DNA from: Mesocentrotus franciscanus | Lineage: Eukaryota; Echinodermata; Echinoidea; Camarodonta; Strongylocentrotidae | Assembly (NCBI GenBank): GCA_037976565.1 | Contig: CP137674.1 | Span: 8,599,789-8,663,788 of the forward strand | Length of the DNA: 64,000 nucleotides | Reading direction: 5' to 3' | Shown: positions 23,921-34,600 of the stretch, one piece after another | Position numbering within the stretch: the first letter of the stretch is position 1 | Layout: each line of letters starts with the position of its first letter | Notes under the pieces: generated by a model | Database searches by the model: none | Seen by the model: the letters and a program-made list of their open reading frames with translations, nothing else | Told to the model about the DNA's origin: nothing | Translations under genes and position numbers: made by a program

Positions 23921-24812
23921 GATTCATGTTCATTAAGATAAATACAATTTAACGAAGAAAACAATCACTGAAATTCTGAGTTATTTGTAAGAACCAAATT
24001 CTGGGAGCTGCTTTCTTTCAAATATACATCTATGTTTATTATGATATGGAATATTTCTTTTATATGTGCATGATGACGGTACTAATGGTAGTAAAAGAAG
24101 CAGGTGCTAAGATTTTACGAGGTCGCTGCTATACACTTGAATAAAAGTTAAGGAGAAAATATATTTTTCATACTATTAGAAATGACCCTCAACGTAACCC
24201 TTCTCTCCATTGCAGCAGGGATCATGATACAACATAGATACTTCATTAATTTACGTCTAACATTCAATGATCTCCATTTTGCTATATACCACGCTATTCA
24301 AATACAGGTATACTCGTTAAAAAAGATCTGCTTATTATCATTGTTTATGAGGTTGACAGGAAATAACAAGTGTGTGGAATACTTGAGGTGGAAATAAGTA
24401 ACAACTTTTCACCGCATAATCGCTGGACTGCAGATAAATATTAAAATGCAAGTAAGTGTATGTGAACTGTATGTACACCATGCGCAACTATTCCAGCAAA
24501 ACTAAGGTGAAATACAAATGACATGATTTTGTTTTGTAGCCTGCCATCTTGACATATAGGTGTGAAAGGAGCAAGTCTATGACCCGTACTTGGTTCGCAG
24601 TGATCATGCGTACTTTCAGAACAAACACCAACCTTGGGGTGTGTGAAACTACAAGATGATTCTATTTACATAGGTATAAAACAACGTCTCCTGTAACACC
24701 TTTGCCGGGATGATATTTGTGTATTATTTTTTCTAAGAATGGAAGCCAAGGTTATCAAATATGTAATAGTTAAGATTTTTGTGGTGTGCGATCGATGGGT
24801 AGTTGTCATGTA

Positions 24813-24930
24813 CTGGCGCTGTTGGAGTTCGAGCGAAGCGAAGCTAGATACGAGGCGCTTGCGCAAAACGCAAGCGCCTCGTTTCTTGCTCGCTTCGCTC
24901 GCCAGAATTTACGGACTCCAACAGCGCCAG
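24813..24930. repeat. 118-bp near-palindrome
   Basis: Outer arm CTGGCGCTGTTGGAGT (24813-24828) is the exact reverse complement of 24915-24930. Inner arm ACGAGGCGCTTGCG (24850-24863) is the exact reverse complement of 24869-24882. A middle GAGCGAAGCGAAG arm is mirrored at about 24888-24901. The loop is about 5 nt. It is GC-rich within AT-rich surroundings; probable MITE or foldback. Confidence 0.9.
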
Positions 24931-25179
24931 GGCCATCGACAAGAGGCTAGGGTGTGGGTGGAAATGTATGCGCGCGCAGCCTGAACTAGATTCAAACTGC
25001 CATGTCGACCTTTAATAGAATCAATGATGAATGGAATTAATCACATCCATCAATGTTTTTTTTATTTATTAAACCTTCGTAACAAGTGAAACTGTTATGA
25101 AAGCAGGACAATAAACTTACTAGTGAAAGTTTTTAAGAATTTAATGATTTACAATAAAGTCATTATTAAATGTAGAGGT

Positions 25180-25320
25180 GTTAATTGTGTTCGAATAATT
25201 CAAACACCTGACTGGAGATCCGAAGTTTGTGGGTTCGATCCCCGGCATGGCGCTTATGTCATTAAGCAAGACACCCTTTTTTTATTTTGCTTCTCTCCAT
25301 CAAGGTGTTAAAAGGACACC
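25180..25320 (+). mobile_element. Degraded tRNA-derived SINE
   Basis: Contains ACACCTGACTGGAGATCCGA, an anticodon-arm-like stem and loop, and a box B-like GGGTTCGATCCCC (25231-25243), followed by GGCATGGCGC and a T-rich tail. Box A is not recognisable and the acceptor stem is missing, so it is a SINE relic, not a tRNA gene. Confidence 0.5.
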
Positions 25321-26585
25321 CGGTACGATGTGAAAATTATAGAAAACAATAAAGATCTCAACTTCAACAACAGTTCATTAACATTCTTCTTGATTATTCG
25401 ATTTCGTTCACCCTTTCACCAATCAATTCCCTTGAATTTGTCTGCATTATTTCGGAGCAACTTTATTTCAAGGTTAGATGTCTCTTTCGGAGGATAACAC
25501 AGAGTGGTAAAGAGTAAACAGAAGAAAAAAAGAAGAATGTTTACCATGGTAACTTTAGATACATCAAACTCTTTCCATTTTATATATACCAGAAGTGTTC
25601 ACCCATAAGACTTCTATAATTCATCGGCGCGGTGTTCTATCTTAACCCGTTGAATACTAGGCCTGAAGATAACCCGGGTGAATTCTACGAAAAAAATGTG
25701 TCAAATCGTATCAAAAGAGTTAACCTGTATTTTTAGTTGTATAACATTATGAAAATAACCTTGGCGCCCAGGGATATCTTATAGTTTTTACAATTTCCCT
25801 TCTTGTCCCCATATTCTAAAGATTTCGCCCCTCCCATGGTTGGTCCAAAGTTTGTTGGGAGACTGCTATTGATTCTTCTCACCTCCCTTGCAGTTTTTCA
25901 ATACCTTCTCGTGTCAGCGGCAATCTCTCAGGTTGGGCTGTACTTTCATCTTATTATTCCCCAAGTTTACATCTACAGTCGTGACAGTAGGCCTACGCCT
26001 TAGATACGAATACGGAGATCCCATGTTTATATAAAACCCTGTCTTTCGCTAAAAGAGCTCTTTCTTATTCGAAGTCTTTTGCGGTCTAGGCTCAAAATCG
26101 TTTCCTCGTCGATCCTGTCTTTTCATGAGCAATAAAAGAGGAGTTGTGATTGATAAACTTTCTGCGAGAGTTTGGAGACAACATAATCTTATCATATTTT
26201 GAATAATGACGTCATTTACCCGGGTATGTATTTATAAATCTTGTTTTAGTTCTGGTTTCTTTGCTAATCATGGATCATAGATTTTGTTAAAATATTTTCT
26301 CGGTGTTTACAATAAAGATGGTCCATGTTTAATGGAACAAAAACAGTTTTTCTGTCGTATGTTCGTCTAAATGATTATTTACTTATTTCCTTTCACCACT
26401 GTGCTCTCCTTTAAAAATGTCCCCTAATTATTTATTTTGTAATTATTTGTTTGTAAACAATGACGTCTTATAAAGGAGGGGCAAGCCAAGGGGGGCACTT
26501 TGCCCCCCTCCCCTCGGAGTTCCACCAAAAATACATCCAGATTTTGCTGTATAGATCTAGTATCGTTCAAAAAAATCACTGAAGA

Positions 26586-26587
26586 TT

Positions 26588-26625
<38 letters not shown>

Positions 26626-26628
26626 ATG
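26586..26628 (+). repeat. (GAT)n microsatellite
   Basis: About 14 GAT units, followed by a GAGTTCTTGTATATAGCGCC stretch that resembles the reverse complement of a SINE/LINE 3' end. Confidence 0.85.
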
Positions 26629-27317
26629 AGTTCTTGTATATAGCGCCGGTGTCCGCCTCTGATGGGCGGTCATGGAGCTTGCTCTACAATGTCTCACAAC
26701 TTCAAGTTCTTGGTCTGTGTTTCAAGTTCAGATTATTTTTTCCATTAGTCTTTGTTGGCATTAGTATTATTGTTGGCAAGAAAGTAAAATGCTTAAGATA
26801 GATTGCTCTCCGGGGGGGGGGGGGCGCGAAATAGGCTATGATGAATGAATAAAACAATATTATCCTCAAAATACAAATTAATGTTGTGGCTATCCCCGTT
26901 AAGCATCTACATGTTGCATTTTAATGCGAATTGATAGAATAAGTCATCATTTTCCTGAAAGGACTTGCCACAACGCAAGATATTTCTTTATTGATGACGT
27001 GGATAAAATCTAAAAGTATCAACACTCTAAAGTTATTGCTTTCTCAATAATAAGAAAACAGAAGTCTTACTTTCCCAGAACGCACATTTACTTGGAAAGA
27101 GGGACTGTGTGAGACAGGGGAAAGGAAGAAAGATTGAGAGGAGGTGAGAAAAATTGAATAAGAAATTAAAATAGATTAGGCATATAGGGGACACACTAGC
27201 GGAGAAGAAAATAGAGACAGGGAGGGGCAGATATACAATGTAGATAAGAAGGGGTCGAGAGAAAGTTAGAGAGAGAGAGAGAGAGAGAGAGAACAAAGAG
27301 AGAGGGGAATATGATAT

Positions 27318-28930
27318 TTAGGCCCGCTTCTTTTTATCATCTTTGTAAATGATTTCAAAAACTCATCCACGGTTCTTTCGTTTCTACACTTTGCAAAGGA
27401 CTCAAGCATTTTCTGCTCTCATCCCAACCCTAGAATTCTTCTTGATTCCCTGAATTTTGAATTGCAATTTGTAGTTAAATGGATACAAGCAAACACATTT
27501 TCGCTGAATTTAAATAAGACTAATTTTATGATTTTCAGCAATACACTATCTGAGCTACCAGGACAAGACAGTTTTGATTAAACGCTTACCCTTAACCCAG
27601 ATAAATTCCACTAAATTTCTTGGCCTTTTTATTGACTGTAAACTAACATGGAATATTCAAATTGATTATTTATGCAAACTATGTTGTCTAGGAACTTAGG
27701 TGTAATCAATAAGTTGAAATCTTATTTTTCTATCTCATGTCTTTAAAATATTATATTCAACTCTGTTACTCCCTTATTAAAAACAAAAATCGATTCGATT
27801 TTCAAGATCCAAAAAAGAGCAATAAGAATAATAAATCTGGCTGATTTTCAGGCACACACTAACGTTTTATTTCTTGCAAATCGTATTCTGAAAGAATCTG
27901 ATATATACATTTGTTTCCTCGGAGTGTTGATGTATCAGCTAAGTAAGGATGATTTGCCCAATGTGTTCCCTCCCATGTTCGCTATAAACAACGTTATTCA
28001 CTCCTATCCCACAAGACAAAGGGACAATTTGCACCCCCATCCGGACAGTTTTTGCCCTAAAAACGATCATTTATACCGGTCCCTCTTTTTGGAATGGTTT
28101 GGATTCGGAGGTTAAGGAAGCACTATCGTTAAATTGCTTAAAACGCAAACTTCGAGTTTTCCTTTTAAATTCTTATGTCTGATATATTTTGTTGGCCCTC
28201 CCCAGTCCTTGTTACCTTTTTTCCCCTCCAATGCTAATCCGGTCATTAATATATAGTATATAATAACAAATTACTTTGTTTCTAAACATATTGAATGCGT
28301 ATGAAGGAATTGCATGTTGCTATGCCTTTTTCTCAGGGTACTATATCTAATATAATTCGCGTTATCGTTTCATGGACGGCTGGTGTGTATGTATAGACAC
28401 GGTCCAATTCTGGACTCTTGAAATTATCATTTCACTCGGGAAACTGTAACATTCATCTTTGTGGTTTTCTCCAAGTAATTTTATACAGCTTGAACTTTCT
28501 AGTAATTATATTCTTGAATTAATAAATGTATATATACACTTGATGTTTCGTTCAACGGTGCTTTGCTAATTAAATATTGCATGCTCATCAGGTGACTATT
28601 TTACGCATTTTAACCATTTTAACTCTGCATGGGTATTGGTGCTAATGCATTTGTATACAAATTCCCTTATTTCATTGTGATTTAAGTCCCCCTCTAAATC
28701 ACGTCTTTCTCTACTGCTACGGGTTTTCAGCTACAATAATGTCTATTTTATCAGGAACCTATAATATACAAGCACTGCTTTTCAATAGGTTCCTCACATT
28801 CTACGTAATCTATCATATGAATTGAGTATTATTGAGACGTGCTCATACTACATGTATATATATAATTTCTATTTTATATGTGTGTCTCTATTTTTTGTAA
28901 AATGTGGAACAAATAAACTTGAAACTTGAA
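27318..28930 (+). mobile_element. Decayed LINE (reverse transcriptase C-terminal part)
   Basis: The start reads GPLLFIIFVNDF (27320 onward), the entry to the RT palm. The usual (Y/F)ADD box has become FAKDSS, and WIQANTFSLNLNKTNFMIFS follows, a hallmark of the thumb border. After frameshifts come IFKIQKRAIRIINLADFQAH, HSYPTRQRDNLH and LYRSLFLEW, typical of the C-terminal region of CR1/Jockey-like elements. The 3' tail is AATAAACTTGAAACTTGAA (28913-28931). Multiple stops and shifts make it inactive. Confidence 0.75.
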
Positions 28931-30759
28931 CTCTGAAATCTAGGCCTATGTATTGTGTGTGGGTCGATATAAATAATCATACCTATATACATGCTTATCT
29001 ATATTTTGTTTTCATCTCCACTGCCTCCTTGTGTAACTCATAATCCTGACTACCTATATGTAATCCATGAATATTGAACGTGCATTATACACCTTAATTG
29101 GAGAGCAACAACGATAACATTCGCATTTCATAACCATTTTCAATTTGAGGAATAAAAGTATTGATGATTCAAGGTGTTTAACAATGGTTGGGCATGGATG
29201 GTATTTACTTGCTCTATAAACGTGCAGACAAGCATGAGAAGTTGTGAACTAATGCAATATTTAAAGAAGTTGTTTTGCTCCCGCTGTGCCCATGTTGTAT
29301 TCGACAATCGACATGTTTCAAATCACACAGGGCAAGGGCAAGAAGAAGTCTTGAGTAATTACCCAGAGAACATTAAGCTACACATTTCACCCACTGAGTT
29401 CATCACTTGACCCGCATCGGAGACCATAGATCCCTCTCTCTCTCTCTCTCTCTCTCCCTCTCTTTCTCTCTAGTTAAAGAAATAAAGCACAACAAAAATT
29501 TAAATGTCTGACGCGAGAAAAAGATCTAGAGAATCTAAACAATGGTCTGAAACACCATGACCACCCCCCCACACACACACACGTTAAATTGATACCCCAC
29601 CCTCATTAATATATATATATATTCTCGACGATTTAGTTTTTCTTTGTTTTTTGAATTATATGTATTATGTATTTTGTAATTATATTATTATTATCTATTT
29701 GTATGGGGATATGAGGGGCTTTTCCTGATGTTTTTGGTTTTATTGGAGGAGGTTAAGTGTATCAGGAGCTCTCGCTGAGAAATGCACCGTAACACATGTT
29801 ACCACATTCAAACCCCTGCCCCCAACAAAAACTCTTAGACAAAACTAAGATTTAGCAGAACTATTGCAATAGTGTTGAAAACGACTCTTGTTTCTAAGCC
29901 TATGTATTTATTGCAGTGAATAGGCATCTTTTAATTTGAAACATCTAACGAAATTGTTTTCCCTATCTTCTTTCTTTTCTTTTAATCTCCTTTGTCAACC
30001 TCTTTGGTCAAGCCATAGACCTACTACGATGTCAAGCCCTGCGTGTAATATGAAAGAAAAAAAGTTAAACAAAATCCAATGTGCAGGAACATGCCGCGAT
30101 AAATTACGAAAAGGTTAAAATTAGAAAAATTGCAAGTGGACATTTAAACCCAGAAGTTGTTTGGGGTTCCAAAACACTATCCCTGCGAATGTATAGAGAG
30201 CATGATTTATAGCGCTTAAGTACGACCTACATACGCATATTGATTCACTAGCAATATTTACCCTTACGCAAAAAACACAACATATGTAATGTGTGCAGTG
30301 ACTCGTGCAAAGAATTACCTTGACTAGTGCGACCATTTTCCGCTTTGTTACTGCTTATAGCTGTTTATTGAAACTTTTCTGAAATGGAACCTCAATTCCA
30401 ACAGTCACCCTAGATTACCACTAATGGATAACTTCAGAAATAACAAGAGATCTCAGGTAAATAGAAAAGTGATCGGAGAATATCGTATGCATCTCCCATG
30501 GGCGTCCTTGGCTTCGGTCCCACACGCTTAAATAGCTGTGTGCATGGTTGTTTCGAAATTCAAACTCTGCTTCAAAAGAGTCTAAATGTATGGACTGTTG
30601 AATTGCTTATATTTTCGTGATAGATAGACCATTGACATAATCAGAATCATGCTCAGATGCTGTACTTAATTTTCCTCCAACCAAGTAGATCTAGTCTAGT
30701 CTACATGGGATCTGTCAGCTGTCATCGGCCCTTAGGCTTAACCCTTTGTCACTTACTTT
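28931..30759. other. Non-coding stretch between two LINEs
   Basis: Holds a (CT)n run (29433-29470), a C/CA-rich run (29565-29582) and an AT repeat near 29610-29622. No exon or conserved element was recognised. Confidence 0.5.
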
Positions 30760-31540
30760 GTAAATTGTACACTGCACTGCACCACTTTTGAAGATATTAT
30801 TGAAGCGCATGGTTTAGGCTGAATGATATATGCAGATGACACCCAAGTTTATGTTGTTTTGAAACATGATTCCGACCATTCTGTCATTACCAAACTTGAA
30901 AGATGTATAAATGATATCAAAGCTTGGTCCACTGCTAATGTATGATTTGAAGTTAAATGAGGATAAAACAGGTTATTCATGTAACATCTCGATTCAGAAA
31001 GTCCAACCATTTTTACCATCCGTCGAAATTGCTAATGTTCCGATACAACCTGTAAAAAGTGCACGTAACCTTAGTGTCATCTTTGAAAATGATCTTAGGA
31101 TGGATTATTTAAAAAATATTTGTCGCTCAGCTTCATATGCCTTGTACAAGATAGGTCGTATTAGAAATTTTCTTGATAAAAAATCTACTGAAACGCTTAT
31201 ACACGCTCTTTCTTATGGTCATCGCTCTTTTTCAAAAGCTTCTGCTGAACTTTGGAACAAACTACCTTTAAATGTCAAAAACTGTCAAACTATTAACCAA
31301 TTCAAAACCTGTCTTAAGACACATTTATTCAAAATTGTTTTTAATGATTAACTTACTCTGTTCCGTTGATTTGTATTTCATATGTATTGTAATTTGTAGG
31401 TTTATTTGCACTTTTTGTTTTGTTTAATACGTAATTGTTTATCAGTCTATTCTGTTTGTTATAGCGCTTAGAGACTTCGGTGATAAGCGCTTTATAAGCA
31501 AGTAAGCAACGTTGTTATTATTATTATTATACATGTAGAG
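30760..31540 (+). mobile_element. CR1-like LINE fragment with internal deletion
   Basis: The fragment starts near TPLEDIIEAHG and has an intact MIYADDTQVYV catalytic box (about 30818-30850), then CINDIKAWSTANV, a frame shift, and KLNEDKTG. The palm/thumb region ends at DKKSTETLIHAL and jumps directly to SYGHRSFSKASAELWNKLPL, the usual C-terminal motif, so the middle is deleted. The 3' end has GCGCTTTATAAGCAAGTAAG and an (ATT)n tail near 31513-31531. It sits about 140 bp upstream of the first R2 exon seen. Confidence 0.8.
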
Positions 31541-31674
31541 GTTTAGATCTAGTCTATTAAACTATTATGATTTTTTTTCTTGGGGGGGTGGAGGTATAAT
31601 ATCATTGCAATACAAGTTTGTGATGTGAAAATATTTTCATTCACGTTATTTCTTTAATATTTTGTTGGTCCTAG

Positions 31675-34600
31675 ATGGTGATTGGGGTCTTGATTCAAAG
31701 AGTAAGAGAACTAAAGCAGGGATGCCAAACCTAATCAACGGAGGAGGAGATGGAAGAGAGGTGAACTGGTTTGATCACCATGGTAGCGAAGAAGATGAGC
31801 ATGCCATGCCTTCCTCCCAGGTGTCCATGATGTCCGTGGACATGGCCCCAGACTCACAGGCTGACAGAGAGCTGGATGAAGACGGAGAAGCCTTTGTCGC
31901 ATCCCAGCCTGAACTCACCAGAGATGAGACAGATGGGGAAGAGGTGGAGGAAACGAGGAGGGGAGAAATGGAGAAGTGTCCAGTACATCCCAGCTCGCCG
32001 ACAAGCCAAGTCTTGATTCACTTGACTCCTCGATGACAGTGCTCCTCAACGAAAGCAGCGATGAAGAGGAGGAAGAAAGTGAGCTGCAGAGATTATCAAC
32101 AAGGTCCATGCAGACCATACAGCCTGGTGACAGCAGTGTTCATCCATCAACCACCTCCCAGGGTTCAACTAAATCAAATGCTTCCAAATTACAGGTCCTG
32201 GATACTGTTCTTCTCTCTAAAGACACCTTCACCACTTCCAAAGAAAGCCAACAAGTACAAAGTTCAAGGACTACTGATGGTATGAAGAAGGTGGAGCATA
32301 ATATGGATGAACCTCTTTTGGCCCCTAATTCTCAGCGCTTTGTACTCTTTCCAATCAAGTACCCCGACATATGGAAGTTTTACAAGAGAGCAATGGGTAA
32401 GTAACTTGTAGGTTCATAGCACTTATGACTTGAATGAACAATAAATTGAAAGACCATCAAATAACCTGTAATATGTAACGACCATGTTAACAGTTGAAAT
32501 ACTCTGTGTGGTATCATCTCAAACCTACAACTGCATCTTCCACATTTCTGTAATTTTTGTTGATAAATAGGAGGATACATATTATTCTTAAAGATAAAGT
32601 TGAGTTCTGGTCATGCGATTGCATTGTGAAAGAAACAGTGTGGAATCGATCAGAAAAGGTTTATCATCTAGCATATAAGTATTGGTGTGTACTGCAAGGT
32701 TCTGTAATTATCAACATGATAAGAAATTTGGTCCAGTCTTGGTAAAGTTACAAGCACTTTACACAGAAAATGTAAATGGGACTACACGAACATGTGGCAT
32801 AAAAATCCGTCCCGATTTTTATGCTGTTACATGCCATATTTAAAATATTAGGGCATTTGAAGAGCCATGCTTTTCAGGTAACTTTTTTAATCTGATGTTC
32901 TTCCACACTTGCATAATAACAATGATAACGCTCACAAATTATTTTTCACTTCTTCCCAGAACTCAAGCTTCTCTTTAAAAACCAAGTGGATATGAGCAGG
33001 TTTCATCAAAAGGAGAGTAAATGATAGGTGAATAATGGTTGAACTCAACCATTATTTAAATTCCTTTTTTTTCCTGCAAATTTATTCATGTACTGTGATA
33101 TGTGCAATTTTTAGTCAAATTCCATCATACAGGTGTAATTCATTTTCCATAATTTCTCTCCAATTCAGCTTCTTTCTGGACTACAGAGGAAGTAGACTTG
33201 GGAGAAGACTGGAAGGATTGGCAGAAACTCAAGGTTTGTTATGTACACCACTAATTCTGTACTTTACCTTGGATCACAATACCAGATTACCAGGCAACCC
33301 TAAATTGGGATTTTTTTGTTGTTTTAGCTCTACGGAAGATAACACAGAATATAGATTTGCTCAAATTTAGCTCAAATTTAGCTCAAGAGTAGTGCAAACT
33401 CTACATTTAGTGTAAAAATTGTAAGTTTAGTGTATAGATCTACAGCTAGGCAGAAATAATGTTTGTGCTTTGTACATTTAAAAGCATGGATAATGGTCGA
33501 GCACTGTGTATTTTTGTGCAATGCTTGTACCGGTATATTTATTTCTAAATGGAAAATAATTATCAGGGGTCGAAGTATGATTGTCCCTCCTAAGCACACA
33601 TGAGACATGAGTGCTAAGTAGTTCATGATGATAATAATCATAATATGAGTAGTAGACCCTGTATGTACATTTACAATGCAAAGTCTTCAGGACCAATGAA
33701 ATCACCACTTTAAATTATAATCCCATTATTTACAGGCCAAACAAATATTTGAAAAATGAAACTGGGACCAGCCAACAGAGTTTGCTTTTTCCACTGTTCT
33801 TTGCAGCAAAGTTGTTATTCTCTGTTACCATTTGTGTTTTAATTTTCCATCCATCTCTAGCCGGAGGAGAAGCACTTTGTGACCCACGTACTAGCCTTCT
33901 TTGCAGCTAGCGATGGGATCGTCAATGAGAACCTGGTAGAAAGGTTCAGTCAAGAGGTCCAGATACCAGAAGCTAAATGTTTCTATGGCTTCCAGATTGC
34001 AATGGAGGTGAGAACACAAATTACTCTTTTTATGTTTTTTAAACTTTTCTCACTTTTATAATGTAACGGAAAAGAAATGTCATTTAGTTTGTTGTAATTG
34101 TGATACATTTTGACAGAGATGCTTCAGAAAGTAGTCTCGTTTAATCCTTGTTTATGAATAACCATGAGGCCTATAGATGGTTTTAAAGACAGTATTTATC
34201 ATTTAAATGATACAATGATACCAAAAATCAAAAAATCGAAATTAGGGCACTTTGTCTCTGGAAAAATGAAATATAATTTTTTTGGAAATTGTTGAAAACT
34301 TTGTCCATTATCTCAACATAAGATTTATTGCTCGAAAGAAAGTTACATACTGCCTTAAATATTTGTGAAATATTGAATAAGTAGTAAACAAGATAAAGCT
34401 CTCTATGTGTGTTGCACAAAGATAAAAGTCCACATTTATGAATCAATCTTAACTCTTTGCAACAATGAGAAGTGAGATTCTGTCTCACCAGAAATCATGT
34501 TTTGCCTTTATGTTCATCTTTGTTCAGAACATTCACTCTGAGATGTACAGTCTACTGATAGATACCTATGTGAAAGACCCAAGGGAGAAACACAGACTAT

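Larger units (their letters stand above)
14073..24800 (+). other. NFI 3' UTR and downstream non-coding DNA
   Basis: No coding exon is convincing here. The sequence after the NFI stop is AT-rich with several AATAAA-like signals (for example near 15654, 20978 and 22453), so the 3' UTR could be long, but its end cannot be fixed from sequence alone. It contains (CT)n and (GAT)n repeats listed separately. Open frames of 60-90 codons are scattered on both strands at the level expected by chance. Confidence 0.5.

Noticed and set aside
23492..23941. 149-codon frame with an Asp/Gly tail
   Set aside because: Mostly (GAT)n repeat translation; the non-repeat start has no recognisable features.
25195..25255. 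Second tRNA-like segment
   Set aside because: Only the anticodon arm and B box are recognisable; no box A or acceptor stem.
26204..26216. Perfect CRE-like TGACGTCA near 26206
   Set aside because: A single 8-bp match in non-coding DNA with no promoter evidence nearby.
31928..31990. Mini-intron or programmed frameshift explaining the R2 frame change
   Set aside because: No slippery heptamer and no acceptor with a pyrimidine tract within a workable distance; sequence error, allele or a downstream start fits better.
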